Source: Blastopirellula marina (GTDB lineage: Bacteria; Planctomycetota; Planctomycetia; Pirellulales; Pirellulaceae). From it: DNA of 64,000 nucleotides. The notes below the pieces were generated by a model. It was not told where the DNA came from. It did no database searches and worked only from the letters and a program-made list of their open reading frames with translations. Shown piece by piece: positions 7,396-16,097 of the stretch. The position numbers were made by a program, and so were the translations under genes. The DNA lies in assembly GCF_002967715.1 (NCBI RefSeq), contig NZ_PUIA01000064.1:1-64000 (forward strand). Reading direction: 5' to 3'. Every line of letters begins with the position of its first letter. Position 1 is the first letter of the stretch.

Positions 7396-8094
7396 CTAGT
7401 CGTTCAGTTCAATGATATTCACGTTGCGCCATTTGATCTGCTTGCCAACTTTCTTTTCGTCGCCACCCACACCGTGGACCTGCAGGGCAATGAAACCTTC
7501 TGCGGTCATGTCGTCGGTCAGGTCAGCAGCAGGAACACCGTTGATCCAAGTCTTGATCGAGTTGCCACGGCATTCGATACGGTACTTGTTCCACTCGTTT
7601 TGCTTGAAAGCCTTTTGAGCTTCCGGCTTGTTCTTCAGGTCGAACAACCAGCCACGACGACCTTCGTCGTAGATGCCACCGCTCCAGGCGCGATCGGAAG
7701 GATCGATTTCGACCTGGTAACCATGCACGCGACCGGCACCAACTTTCACTTCTTTGCCTTCGCTGGTTTTGTAGGTCTTCGGCTCGTCGTAAACGTTGCT
7801 GCGGATCTGGATGCCAGAGTTCAGCAGCGGATCGACCATATATTCGACTTCCAGAATGAAGTCGCCGTACTTCTTTTCGGTGCATAGGAAGCTGTTGGGA
7901 GTCTTAGGGACCGAAGTACCGATGATCACACCATCTTCCACGGTGTACTCGGCCTCGCCACCATTCTGAACCCAACCATCCAGGTTCTCGCCGTTAAACA
8001 GAGGAACGAACTTCTCTTCGTTCTCGGCAACAACGGTACCGGCGGCCAGGAGCAACAGGGTGACGCAGGGGAGGGTGATCCAATGTCGGTTCAT
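7396..8094 (-). CDS. Secreted DUF1080 (3-keto-disaccharide hydrolase-like) protein
   Basis: The 232-residue product begins with a signal peptide (about 1-23, cleavage after VVA). It continues with the DUF1080 beta-sandwich: [13 protein letters not shown] near the mature N-terminus, [21 protein letters not shown] in the middle, and [21 protein letters not shown] toward the end. Related domains act on or bind carbohydrates, and some hydrolyse 3-keto-glycosides; they are expanded in planctomycetes. Location should be periplasmic or extracytoplasmic. It is a single gene with its own terminator. The substrate is not predictable. Confidence 0.88.
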   Translation of the reverse strand: MNRHWITLPCVTLLLLAAGTVVAENEEKFVPLFNGENLDGWVQNGGEAEYTVEDGVIIGTSVPKTPNSFLCTEKKYGDFILEVEYMVDPLLNSGIQIRSNVYDEPKTYKTSEGKEVKVGAGRVHGYQVEIDPSDRAWSGGIYDEGRRGWLFDLKNKPEAQKAFKQNEWNKYRIECRGNSIKTWINGVPAADLTDDMTAEGFIALQVHGVGGDEKKVGKQIKWRNVNIIELND

Positions 8095-8284
8095 AGGGGA
8101 AATATCCTTACTGATCTGTTGGGGGATGTGCGAGGGACGAGGGTGCTAACCGAATTCAGAATAGTTGAGTTTCTATGCGGTGTCTATCCCTTGGCTTCTG
8201 GGGCAATAGGGGTGTTTTGCAAGGAAGATTCGTTGGTCTAGCCACTGAGAACACAGTGGTCACCGAGGAGAAGGAAGAGTTGTG

Positions 8285-8414
8285 ACCACGAATCCCATAG
8301 ATGAACACTGATAAGGGGGAGCCGGGGGCAGAAGAGCGTTTTTCGGCCCGGCCTTATTCATGCTGATGTGATGACGAGAAATCGATATCCGTGCTCATCC
8401 GTGAAATCCGTGGT
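8285..8414. repeat. Imperfect inverted repeat of the ACCACGGATTTCACGGATGA family
   Basis: The intergenic space 8095-8697 contains no gene. Positions 8285-8312 and the reverse complement of 8387-8414 match at 21 of 28 bases, with mostly transition differences, and so form outward arms of a 130-bp element. A related copy is at 26132-26157. The remainder presumably holds the promoter of the downstream esterase gene, which could not be pinpointed. Confidence 0.6.
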
Positions 8415-8697
8415 TGTTCCCTCCGGATTCATCCCTGAACGCGTCTTGTTGGCGCGATTTCGTATCCATTTCACCTGAGATGCAGCGGGGGACTGGCGCA
8501 AGCAATATCTGGCTGTTTCTCGATTCTAGCTGTGCTATAGTGACCGGTCTTGCCTTAACTACTGTTCCTAATGATGTCTGCACTGGCAATGGGAAAGGGG
8601 TGATCAACGGAAACCCCGGAATTCGTATTGAATCGGCATGACTTGTTGTTCGATTCGCTACGCAGACATCGAGTAATTCCTACCTGGAGATACCCTC

Positions 8698-10269
8698 ATG
8701 AAGTTGCGTTGGTTCAACAGTGGCGCGCTTGCCACGCTGATTGCATTGCTTTGGATTGGTTCCGCCCAAGCGGAACTGGCCCTGCCGAACTTGTTTACCG
8801 ATCACATGGTGCTGCAGCGCGATAAGCCCATCTTTATCTGGGGCACCGCTGACAAAGGCGCGGAAGTTACGGTCACGCTGGGTGATCAGAAAACAACCAT
8901 CACTGCCAACGACAATGGTAAGTGGAAGGCCGAACTGAAACCGCTGCCTGCGGGTGGCCCTCACCAGGTAGTTGTCCGCAGTGGTGAAGCCGAGAAGGTG
9001 ATCACCGACGTTCTGGTGGGTGAAGTCTGGGTTTGCAGCGGCCAATCGAACATGCAGTGGGACGTGAACTCAGCCAACGATGCGGACATCGAAAAGCTGA
9101 CTGCCAACTATCCACAGTTGCGTTTGATCAGTGTTCCTCAAGTCGGTACACAAGAGCCGCAAGACAACTTCAACGGCAAGTGGGAAGTGTGCACGCCTGA
9201 TTCGGTGGGTAGCTTCTCGGCAGTTGGTTACTACTTCGGTCGTCAGCTTCAGCAGACGCTGAACGTGCCGGTTGGTTTGATCGACAACGCCTGGGGTGGT
9301 TCTTCGGCAGAAGCCTGGGTCGAACGTGATCTGCTTAAGAGCAGCGGCAAGTTCGACGAACTGATGGCACGCTGGGAAAAGACCGAAGCAACATACGATC
9401 ACGAGAAAGCTCTGCAGCAGTACAAGCAGAACCTGGAAGCTTGGAAAGAAAAGGCCGCCCAGGCCAAGAAGGAAGGCAAGCCAGCACCCGGCGGACAGCC
9501 AAGGGCACCAGGCAACCCGCTGACCAATCAGCATCGTCCGGCGAATCTTTACAACGGCGTGTTGAATCCAATCATCGGCTACGGCATTCGCGGCGTGATC
9601 TGGTACCAAGGGGAATCGAACGCCGGTCGTGCTTATCAGTATCGTGAATTATTCCCAATGATGATTCAGAACTGGCGTGATAAGTGGGGCCAGGATGAAT
9701 TCCCATTCTATTGGGTACAGCTGGCCGACTTCTTGCAAGAACGAGATCAGCCAGGGGACAGTGCTTGGGCCGAACTGCGTGAAGCACAGACGCTGACGCT
9801 GGACAAGCTGCCTCACACCGGGCAAGCGGTGATCATCGACCTGGGCGAAGCGGAAGACATTCATCCAAAGAACAAGCAAGACGTTGCCAAACGTTTGGCT
9901 CGCCTGGCATTGGCCAACGAGTATGGCTACAAGATTGTCAGCCAGAGCCCACGCTACAAGTCGATGAAGGTCGACGGTGGTGCGATCGTGTTAGAGTTCG
10001 ACACGTACGGTAGCCAACTCGACTCGTTCGACACGCGGGCCCTCAAGGGCTTCACCATCGCTGGCGAAGACAAGAAGTTTGTGAACGCCTCGGCCACGAT
10101 CGTCGATGGGACGCACGTTCGCGTTTCCAGCGAGGAAGTGAAAGAACCGGTTGCCGTTCGTTATGCCTGGGGTGATAACCCCGTCTCGAACCTGCAGAAC
10201 ACTCAGGGGCTGCCAGCGACTCCGTTCCGCACCGACGACTGGGATGGTGTCACGAAGAACGCCAACTAA
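8698..10269 (+). CDS. Sialate O-acetylesterase-like SGNH esterase
   Basis: A 523-residue secreted protein with a signal peptide ending near SAQA (residues 22-25). It follows the sialate 9-O-acetylesterase (DUF303) pattern: an N-terminal beta-sandwich ([17 protein letters not shown]), the nucleophile block GQSNM with Ser117, the QGESN block near residue 304, and the late EDIHP block near residue 388 that supplies the catalytic His. A charged, proline-containing insertion lies around 250-275. In planctomycetes such enzymes probably deacetylate algal or host glycans. The ATG is 8 nt downstream of a weak GGAGA. Confidence 0.9.
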   Translation: MKLRWFNSGALATLIALLWIGSAQAELALPNLFTDHMVLQRDKPIFIWGTADKGAEVTVTLGDQKTTITANDNGKWKAELKPLPAGGPHQVVVRSGEAEKVITDVLVGEVWVCSGQSNMQWDVNSANDADIEKLTANYPQLRLISVPQVGTQEPQDNFNGKWEVCTPDSVGSFSAVGYYFGRQLQQTLNVPVGLIDNAWGGSSAEAWVERDLLKSSGKFDELMARWEKTEATYDHEKALQQYKQNLEAWKEKAAQAKKEGKPAPGGQPRAPGNPLTNQHRPANLYNGVLNPIIGYGIRGVIWYQGESNAGRAYQYRELFPMMIQNWRDKWGQDEFPFYWVQLADFLQERDQPGDSAWAELREAQTLTLDKLPHTGQAVIIDLGEAEDIHPKNKQDVAKRLARLALANEYGYKIVSQSPRYKSMKVDGGAIVLEFDTYGSQLDSFDTRALKGFTIAGEDKKFVNASATIVDGTHVRVSSEEVKEPVAVRYAWGDNPVSNLQNTQGLPATPFRTDDWDGVTKNAN

Positions 10270-10300
10270 CGGCTTACTTCCATTGAGCTAGATCCATGAT

Positions 10301-10330
10301 CAGGCCGCTGTTGGCAACGACAGCGGCCTG
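10301..10330 (+). terminator. Hairpin terminator after the esterase gene
   Basis: Perfect 11-bp arms CAGGCCGCTGT and ACAGCGGCCTG surround an 8-nt loop, 32 nt after the stop codon. The following T-content is modest, so efficiency is uncertain. Confidence 0.7.
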
Positions 10331-10350
10331 ACTGGTTTCTTGGATTGATC

Positions 10351-10378
10351 TTGGCGTGATACGAGCGGTGTCGATAAT
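10351..10378 (+). promoter_or_regulatory. Candidate promoter of the MscS gene
   Basis: TTGGCG at 10351-10356 and GATAAT at 10373-10378 are separated by 16 nt. Transcription would start near 10385, 45 nt before the chosen ATG. Confidence 0.4.
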
Positions 10379-10429
10379 CGGAGGCATTGCCCATGCACTA
10401 TGCCTAACCGATTGACCGGAGAACGATCT

Positions 10430-11323
10430 ATGCTGCTCTTTGCCCAGGCCGGCACCGACGAAAAGTTGCCGCCAGACGCGATTACTCGCCTGTCCGATTT
10501 TTATGACGAATCGATCAAGTTCGTCGTCGAGCAGGGACCCTACTGGATCACCAATGTGGTCGCGGCGATCGTGGTTTTGCTGCTGGGGTGGGTTGCTGCC
10601 CGGGTGTTTCGTAGTTTGTTCAATCGGGCACTGACCCGCAGCCGTATCGACGACACGTTGTCAGGTTTTCTTTCCAACATCGCGTACGCGCTGGTGATCG
10701 TCCTGGTGGTGATTGCGGCGCTCAATCAATTGGGCGTGAATACGACGTCGCTTGCGGCGGTGGTCGGGGCGGCTGGCCTGGCGATTGGTTTGGCGCTGCA
10801 AAGTTCGCTCTCGAACTTCGCTTCAGGCATCATGCTGATCATGTTTCGACCGTTTGGCGTAGGGGACTTTGTGGAAGTGGGGGGGGCGACCGGCATTGTT
10901 CAGGAAGTGCATGTCTTTCATACGGTGATGCGAACGGTCGACAACAAGCGAGTTGTCATCCCCAATGGAGAAATCACGAAAGACATCATTACTAACTTCA
11001 CTGGGCATGCGACGCGGATGGTCGATCTGGAAATAGGCTGCGGCTACAACGACGACATTCGTGCCGTGAAACAGCTTTTCATCGAGATCTTGGAGGCCGA
11101 CGAGCGAATCTTGAAGGACCCCGCGATTGAAGTGCGGGTGTTTGAGTTAGGGGACAGCGCGATCATTTTCAAAGTGCGTGGTTGGGTGCAAACGCCAGAC
11201 TGGTGGGCAACGCGGTGCGATCTTATGGAGACGATCAAGCTGGGGATGGACCAGCGTGGTTTCCACATTCCTTTTCCGCAACGGGATGTGCACCTCTATC
11301 AAGAAACGCAGCAGTCGGCATAG
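10430..11323 (+). CDS. Small-conductance mechanosensitive channel (MscS family)
   Basis: The 297-residue protein has three hydrophobic segments followed by the MscS beta domain. TM3 carries the Gly/Ala-rich pore helix (LAAVVGAAGLAIGLALQSSLSNFASG, about 105-130), and the conserved FRPFGVGDFVEVGG segment follows it. It should open under membrane tension to release osmolytes in the inner membrane. The ATG at 10430 has GGAG 8 nt upstream and fits the candidate promoter; an in-frame ATG at 10400 is less well supported. Length is that of the minimal E. coli-type channel. Confidence 0.93.
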   Translation: MLLFAQAGTDEKLPPDAITRLSDFYDESIKFVVEQGPYWITNVVAAIVVLLLGWVAARVFRSLFNRALTRSRIDDTLSGFLSNIAYALVIVLVVIAALNQLGVNTTSLAAVVGAAGLAIGLALQSSLSNFASGIMLIMFRPFGVGDFVEVGGATGIVQEVHVFHTVMRTVDNKRVVIPNGEITKDIITNFTGHATRMVDLEIGCGYNDDIRAVKQLFIEILEADERILKDPAIEVRVFELGDSAIIFKVRGWVQTPDWWATRCDLMETIKLGMDQRGFHIPFPQRDVHLYQETQQSA

Positions 11324-11336
11324 CGACGGCCTTCCA

Positions 11337-11380
11337 AGAAAAGAAAAAGCGGTCACCGTCCTCTTGTCGGTAACCGCTTT
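11337..11380 (-). terminator. Terminator of the protoglobin gene, possibly bidirectional
   Basis: Arms AAAGCGGTCACCG (11346-11358) and CGGTAACCGCTTT (11368-11380) pair with one G-T position. Plus-strand A residues at 11337-11348 give a T-rich tract on the minus strand, which suits the protoglobin transcript. On the plus strand it lies just after the mscS stop. Confidence 0.75.
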
Positions 11381-11439
11381 GAACGTGGGGCCAAGGCAAC
11401 TTGCCTGGTTTGCCTTGCTGGGGCGTGAAGTGTCCCTTC

Positions 11440-12030
11440 CTAGGCCACCGTTTCACGCACAGGTACGTAGTGTTTGTTGATCAGATCGTTTTGCAGCCAC
11501 AGCAGCTTGTTGAATGCCCGTAGCGTTTTGACTTCTGTTTCCCGATCGAGTCCGAGCCCCATGATGGTGGCGATGAAAGCGTCGGAGACAAACCCCATCA
11601 AGGCATTCATCTGCACCAGCGGCACATCCAGGGCTTTGCTGCCGGCTGCTGGCGTATGGATTTTGCCGACCATGTCCAGATACATCAGCATCTTTTCGTC
11701 GTAGGGTTTGGTAACCAGAGCTTCCAAGTAGCGGGCCAGGTGCTGCTTGCGAAACTGGATCTGCTCGTGATCCATGGAAAGTTCTTCGACCGACGTGGGG
11801 ACGTCCCCTTCGTAACCGAACTGGCGGGGAACGAAGTGTCGCCAAGTGGCATCGTAGCCGTGCAATTTGTCGTAAACGGCGTCGACCAAAGAAGGAACCA
11901 AGGGAGCAAGAGCCCCGGCGGCCCCGTGAATGGCTTCGATATCATCCCCACCAAAGCCCACAAATTCGAGCAAATAGCTGAAACGATAGGCCAAATCTGA
12001 TTCTAAACGCGCTTCGTCGATCTGTTTCAT
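11440..12030 (-). CDS. Protoglobin (single-domain sensor globin)
   Basis: A 196-residue single-domain protein resembling archaeal protoglobins and globin-coupled sensor domains: an N-terminal helix (YRFSYLLEFVGF), long helices, and a candidate proximal haem His in RKQHLARYLEAL near residue 95. No signalling domain is attached, so it may bind O2, NO or CO directly, as protoglobins do. It is divergent from an Rrf2 regulator with two palindromes in the shared 148-nt gap, which suggests NO- or redox-controlled expression. The family assignment is from motif reading and the ligand is unknown. Confidence 0.8.
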   Translation of the reverse strand: MKQIDEARLESDLAYRFSYLLEFVGFGGDDIEAIHGAAGALAPLVPSLVDAVYDKLHGYDATWRHFVPRQFGYEGDVPTSVEELSMDHEQIQFRKQHLARYLEALVTKPYDEKMLMYLDMVGKIHTPAAGSKALDVPLVQMNALMGFVSDAFIATIMGLGLDRETEVKTLRAFNKLLWLQNDLINKHYVPVRETVA

Positions 12031-12090
12031 AGCTAACCCAATCGAGTAAGGGGCAATCTTAGGCTAAACTGAATGGGGCGGTTTCAAATC

Positions 12091-12153
12091 AGGACACCAA
12101 TGTCCTGTTTGATGTTGCAATCTACGATTCGAATAATTGGATGTCAATGTCCA
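12091..12153. promoter_or_regulatory. Two 16-bp operator-like palindromes between protoglobin and Rrf2 genes
   Basis: Positions 12091-12106 carry AGGACA, a 4-nt spacer and TGTCCT. Positions 12138-12153 carry the related TGGATGTCAATGTCCA. Both share CAATGTCC followed by a base and GTTTG, 47 bp apart. They bracket the candidate rrf2 promoter, with the first just upstream of the -35 and the second over the expected start site. Confidence 0.7.
12109..12137 (+). promoter_or_regulatory. Candidate promoter of the Rrf2 gene
   Basis: TTGATG at 12109-12114 and AATAAT at 12132-12137 are spaced by 17 nt. The predicted start near 12144 falls inside the second palindrome, which fits autorepression. Confidence 0.55.
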
Positions 12154-12178
12154 GTTTGGCTCCAGGTGTGGGAAACCT

Positions 12179-12631
12179 ATGTTTTCACAAACCGTTGAGT
12201 ATGCGTTACGGGCAGTTTGCCACTTGGCCTACACAGCTCCGGGAAGTTCGACCACCGAAGAAATCGCCAACAGCACGAAGGTACCGATCGCGTATTTATC
12301 GAAAGTGCTGCAGGGATTGGTCCGCGCTGGGGTGGTGAAATCGCAGCGGGGGGTAGGCGGCGGGATCTCGCTGGTCAAATCGCCGGAAGAGCTGACGATT
12401 CTGGAAGTGGTTAACGCGGTCGATCCAATTGTGCGGATTTCATCGTGTCCGTTGGGCTTGAAGGCGCACGGCAATAACCTGTGCCCACTTCATCGCCGCT
12501 TGGATAACGCGATGGCCAGCGTGGAAGAGGCCTTCCGCGATACGACCCTGGCCGAAGTGATTGCCGAGCCGACAACGAGCATACCGCTGTGCGAGTTTCC
12601 ATCCGCTCGGCCTTCGAATAAAAAACAGTAG
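12179..12631 (+). CDS. Rrf2 family transcriptional regulator
   Basis: A 150-residue Rrf2 protein. It has the N-terminal winged helix (FSQTVEYALRAVCHLA, then the VPIAYLSKVLQGL recognition helix and the RGVGGGISL wing) and the cysteine region at 90-102. Only C90 and C102 remain in the cluster loop, with an extra C138 near the end; the middle cysteine of the usual triad is missing. A cluster, if bound, would need an alternative ligand such as His97 or Glu7. The divergent protoglobin and paired palindromes suggest a NO/redox-responsive switch similar in logic to NsrR. ATG at 12179 gives the standard family N-terminus. Confidence 0.9.
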   Translation: MFSQTVEYALRAVCHLAYTAPGSSTTEEIANSTKVPIAYLSKVLQGLVRAGVVKSQRGVGGGISLVKSPEELTILEVVNAVDPIVRISSCPLGLKAHGNNLCPLHRRLDNAMASVEEAFRDTTLAEVIAEPTTSIPLCEFPSARPSNKKQ

Positions 12632-12650
12632 CGCCAACCGCGCATAGAAT

Positions 12651-12679
12651 AGGCCCGGCGAAGATCCTTCGCCGGGCCT
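12651..12679. terminator. Bidirectional terminator between rrf2 and the lipoprotein gene
   Basis: A perfect 13-bp stem (AGGCCCGGCGAAG and its complement) with a 3-nt loop lies between the two convergent genes. Plus-strand T-rich sequence follows, and A/T-rich sequence precedes it. Confidence 0.85.
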
Positions 12680-12688
12680 CGTATCTTC

Positions 12689-12874
12689 TTAGCGAGACTT
12701 CTTTACGGGACGTCGCTGGGCGGCTTCATCCGCTTCGACGGCTTCCATTTCTGCCTTGATGGCCGCTTCTTCTTCTGCGGTCAGTTCCGTGACAAGTTCA
12801 GAGGGGGTGCTCGAACCGCAGCCGACCGTTGTCCACAGGCCAAGCAGCAGCAAAGAGAGCTTCAACAGTTTCAT
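12689..12874 (-). CDS. Small predicted lipoprotein
   Basis: A 61-residue protein with a short positively charged start, a leucine-rich hydrophobic core and a lipobox ending in TVGC (Cys19). It is followed by an acidic stretch (TAEEEAAIKAEMEAVEADEAAQ) and a basic tail. It should be lipid-anchored in the cell envelope. It lies 104 nt downstream of the DUF1559 gene on the same strand. Small lipoproteins of this design commonly accompany DUF1559 genes in planctomycetes (general knowledge). The function is unknown. Confidence 0.8.
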   Translation of the reverse strand: MKLLKLSLLLLGLWTTVGCGSSTPSELVTELTAEEEAAIKAEMEAVEADEAAQRRPVKKSR

Positions 12875-12912
12875 CGTACAACACTTCTTTCAATGGGGTT
12901 AAGCGGGAAAGT

Positions 12913-12944
12913 CCTCCTCGCGAGATGGTTTCTTCGCGAGGAGG
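12913..12944 (-). terminator. Hairpin between DUF1559 and lipoprotein genes
   Basis: Perfect 11-bp arms CCTCCTCGCGA (12913-12923) and TCGCGAGGAGG (12934-12944) form a stem in the 104-nt gap. Only a TTT follows on the minus strand, so it may act as a partial terminator or 3' stabiliser that sets different levels of the two products. Confidence 0.6.
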
Positions 12945-12978
12945 TTGGCAAGTGAGGTAATCGGAATCGCCGGGTGGC

Positions 12979-13977
12979 TTACGGCCATTCAAAGACCTGG
13001 TGATCGTCCGACAGAGCCGCACGACGGAAGGTGTCTTTATCGACGGTGAAGGGAACCGAGCGAACCGAGCCGTCGGCCAGGCAGAAGTTGGTAACGCCCA
13101 GGTGAGACGAACCGAAGTAGGCGTGCCACTGACCGAACTCTCCGCCGTAGCTCAATGCACTGTTGTCGAAGACCCAAGTGCCGGAATCGTTTTTGTGCAC
13201 CGATTGGATATCCGGAATTGGTGCCAAGCCGTGCGAGGTTGCGTCGTCGTTGTCGTAGAACGCGCCCCAGCGGATCACACATTGGTCCCAGCCAGCGTTG
13301 ACGTAACGTTCGTTGTCGCCACCTTCGCTGCCGTGGGAATCAGGGTGAAGTGCTTTTTCGCCAACCATGATCGTGTTGGACGATCCGTCCTGAATACGTT
13401 CGATCACCATCTTCGTGCCGAGCTTGTTGTTCACAACAACCCCATGCTTACCAGGGCTTGTTCCTTTGTTGACGCCGTCGTCGTGCCATTCGCCTGCGTT
13501 GCCGGCGTAGTCGGTGCGGTAGTAACCGCTGTAGGCGGTCGGCGCGCGGCGGGTAGGGCAATAGAAAGCGGCAACCGGGTTGCGTGCCACAACGCTGGCG
13601 GAATTCGCCACGTCGTTTTCGTCACCCAGATCATGCAGGTTCGACTGTTCCAGGAACGGCATGATGTGGTAGGTCCAGTTCAGATAGTCGAGTTGCGAAG
13701 CGGAGCAGCAATCGTCCGAGGCACCCAGCGCGATCGCGCTTGTTTTATCGGCCCCACCAAACGGAAGGTGGCCGTAAGTGTCTTGGAAGTTGTGAAACGC
13801 GAGCCCGATTTGTTTCAGGTTGTTGGTGCATTGCATGCGGCGAGCAGCTTCGCGAGCTTGTTGAACCGCAGGCAAAAGCAAGGCAATCAAGATGCCGATG
13901 ATGGCGATCACCACCAGCAATTCGACCAGCGTAAAACCAGTTCGAAAGGATGTGTGCAGTTTGGGAGTGTGGGACAT
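12979..13977 (-). CDS. DUF1559 protein with prepilin-type N-terminus
   Basis: The 332-residue protein has a type IV prepilin-like start: a short basic leader, then GFTLVELLVVIAIIGILIALL, the pilin cleavage/methylation motif with Glu5 after the cut. It continues with LPAVQQAREAARRMQCTNNLKQIGLAFHNF, the hallmark of DUF1559, and a C-terminal H-x9-DG segment (GVTNFCLADGSVR). DUF1559 proteins are strongly expanded in planctomycetes and are thought to form pseudopilin-like surface or periplasmic structures. It is followed by a small lipoprotein. Its partner and cargo are not known. Confidence 0.95.
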   Translation of the reverse strand: MSHTPKLHTSFRTGFTLVELLVVIAIIGILIALLLPAVQQAREAARRMQCTNNLKQIGLAFHNFQDTYGHLPFGGADKTSAIALGASDDCCSASQLDYLNWTYHIMPFLEQSNLHDLGDENDVANSASVVARNPVAAFYCPTRRAPTAYSGYYRTDYAGNAGEWHDDGVNKGTSPGKHGVVVNNKLGTKMVIERIQDGSSNTIMVGEKALHPDSHGSEGGDNERYVNAGWDQCVIRWGAFYDNDDATSHGLAPIPDIQSVHKNDSGTWVFDNSALSYGGEFGQWHAYFGSSHLGVTNFCLADGSVRSVPFTVDKDTFRRAALSDDHQVFEWP

Positions 13978-14770
13978 GGACTTTGATAATTCCTGTACTG
14001 TCGCGATTGCCGATCCAAGTTGGTGTGAAAATCGTGTGGGCGGGGTGCCACGCGATCCTATGGAGAAGGGGGCAAGTCGAGACCGTTTCTTCGTGCGAGC
14101 TCAACCACGTTTCCCGGGTCCGTTCCCGGGAACTGGCTCGCATTGCCAGGAAAGCTAATTGGAGTTCGTGAAGGAAAAGTGAAGCCAAGAAGTGTGTGAC
14201 TGTGAAGACATTTTTGTAGATCAATAGTAAAAAAAGTTTCCCTCATGGCAGGTGGTTGGACGCGTAGAACTCTCTGCAATGCGAAGCATTCTCTTTCATT
14301 TGCGCAGGGTAAGAGTTGGCGATGAAAGTTGCCCGCTAAGGGGGATGTATTCTTGATAGCGATGTTGGAACTCGTCGATCCCGTAGGCATATTTCTTACT
14401 TCTTGCGAACGCGAGCATCGCACGACTGGGGGAGATTGCGACAAAGGCCCCTTCCAACAGGGAGCAAGGTAATCAGCCTGATTCGTGCTGTACGAAATCC
14501 GTAATTCTTGAACGCGGTTTACCACATGCGTGGTGTTCTTGGATGCGTTGTTCGGTTGCCTGCTAGCAGAATCGTCGTGTCTAAGGGGTCTGGATAAGGT
14601 GTGCCGATTGGCATGTTCGAGGAGTCGACAATTTCGGGTTTCTCCAATGATTCCCATGATGCAAGCATGGAGAGTCACTGTGGGGGATGCCGAGAAATGA
14701 GTACAACGCCTGCGTTTGCGCATGGACGTATCGAAAACTCAAACGCTTGAATCGAATCAAGGACGTACTC
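13978..14770. other. 793-nt divergent intergenic region
   Basis: No convincing gene is present. A 221-codon minus-strand reading frame (14058-14723) has no recognisable domain and odd composition, so it is not called. A strong inverted repeat around 14107-14133 pairs TTTCCCGGG with CCCGGGAAC. The region must contain the promoters of the DUF1559 gene (leftward) and the barrel protein gene (rightward). Its length is unusual for this compact window and may hide a small RNA, which cannot be shown here. Confidence 0.4.
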
Positions 14771-16087
14771 ATGGATTGCCGCACATGGATGGTGTCGCTG
14801 GCTGCCCTGATGGCCTCTGTGACCACGAATTCCGTGAGTCTGGCAGCCGACTGCGCTTGCGCTCCAAAGAACTGCCAGTGCGTCAGTCCTTGTCCCTCTT
14901 CACCATGTCAGCCGAGTCCTTATTATGAGGCTCCCAGCGATAACAACGCGAAGCCGCCGATGCTTCCCATGGATGACATGCCCATGGCGGACGACTTGAC
15001 GCAGCCGGACGCGAATCTTCCACCGATGCCTTCGCCGGCGACCACCTTTGCCACATCCGCCCAGTTCGCTTCCGCATCGGAAGGAATTGGTTTCCGTGAC
15101 GCCACGATTGGTGACTTCTTCGGCAACACGGCGCTTATTTCCGGTCCCAGCTACGGTAGTAGCCTGCCGGAAGATGGCTTCAATATGCCTCTTGGCGGTG
15201 GCGATCGTCGCTACAAGATTACCGAAAACGTAAGCCCGATTCCGGTTGATCGTTGGTTTGTCAACTACAACCACTTCAGCCAGCCCGTCCGCGATATTAG
15301 CGGTGCCGGTATCGACGTCGACCGCGTCACGTTGGGTTTAGAAAAGACCTTCCTCGACGGGTCGTCCTCGATCGAATTCCGTGTGCCGATTGTTGGTGGT
15401 CTCGATTCCACTCAAAATGCGAGTCAGTCGGGAGATCAAACGGCCGTTGAGTTTGGCAACGTGAATCTGATCTTCAAGAGCATCTTGCTGCAAAACGGTA
15501 ACCAATCGGCTTTGACCGCGGGTGTTACTTTGAACTTGCCAACCGCCCAGGATGGTCAGCTATTTGATACGTCCGGATTTTTGGTCTCAACCGTGGCTAA
15601 CGACTCGGTTCACTTGCTGCCGTTTGTCGCCTACTACCGTCAACATTCGTCGCGCACGTGGTCGACCGCCATCGCCCAGGTCGACTTTGACCTGAACGGG
15701 ACTCAGTTCTATCTCGACGACGACGGTGGCACTCGCACCTGCTACGGGCGTTACCAGGAACAGACCTTCCTGTACCTCGACTACTCGGTGGGGCATTGGT
15801 TCTACGAAGATTGCTGCGGTAACGCACTGGTTCGCCGGGCAGCCGTCATTGGTGAAATTCATTATTCGACCACCCTCAACGATACCGACACGGCCAGTGC
15901 AGGCCCTTCGGGCGATATCGTGACCAACCCGTACAATCGACTCGATGTGGTCAATGCGACAGCCGGTTTGCGTTTCCAATTGGGAGACGACTACTTGCTG
16001 ACGGCGGCCGTCGTGGCTCCGCTAAAGGATGAAGAGAACAAGCTGTTCGACAGCGAAATCGCTATCCTGCTGACGCGTCGCTTTTAA
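14771..16087 (+). CDS. Putative outer-membrane beta-barrel protein
   Basis: A 438-residue secreted protein. A signal peptide ends near SLAA. It is followed by a Cys-rich segment (CACAPKNCQC, then CPSSPC), a Pro/Met-rich linker, and from about residue 150 a series of alternating amphipathic strands separated by Asp/Asn/Gly turns. The last residues are ILLTRRF, a terminal Phe as in many BAM-inserted porins. This supports an outer-membrane barrel of unknown cargo. AAGGA lies 7 nt before the ATG. Its 3' end meets the end of the STN-module operon with only 10 nt between stops. The family is not recognised by name. Confidence 0.7.
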   Translation: MDCRTWMVSLAALMASVTTNSVSLAADCACAPKNCQCVSPCPSSPCQPSPYYEAPSDNNAKPPMLPMDDMPMADDLTQPDANLPPMPSPATTFATSAQFASASEGIGFRDATIGDFFGNTALISGPSYGSSLPEDGFNMPLGGGDRRYKITENVSPIPVDRWFVNYNHFSQPVRDISGAGIDVDRVTLGLEKTFLDGSSSIEFRVPIVGGLDSTQNASQSGDQTAVEFGNVNLIFKSILLQNGNQSALTAGVTLNLPTAQDGQLFDTSGFLVSTVANDSVHLLPFVAYYRQHSSRTWSTAIAQVDFDLNGTQFYLDDDGGTRTCYGRYQEQTFLYLDYSVGHWFYEDCCGNALVRRAAVIGEIHYSTTLNDTDTASAGPSGDIVTNPYNRLDVVNATAGLRFQLGDDYLLTAAVVAPLKDEENKLFDSEIAILLTRRF

Positions 16088-16097
16088 TTCGCGTTGT

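Noticed and set aside
13000-13986. 328-codon plus-strand frame opposite the DUF1559 gene
   Set aside because: It is antisense to a firmly identified gene, with a Val/Ala-rich translation typical of shadow frames.
14058-14723. 221-codon minus-strand reading frame in the intergenic region
   Set aside because: No recognisable domain, irregular composition with many Ser, Thr, Arg and Cys, no ribosome site, and it overlaps the start of the barrel gene region.
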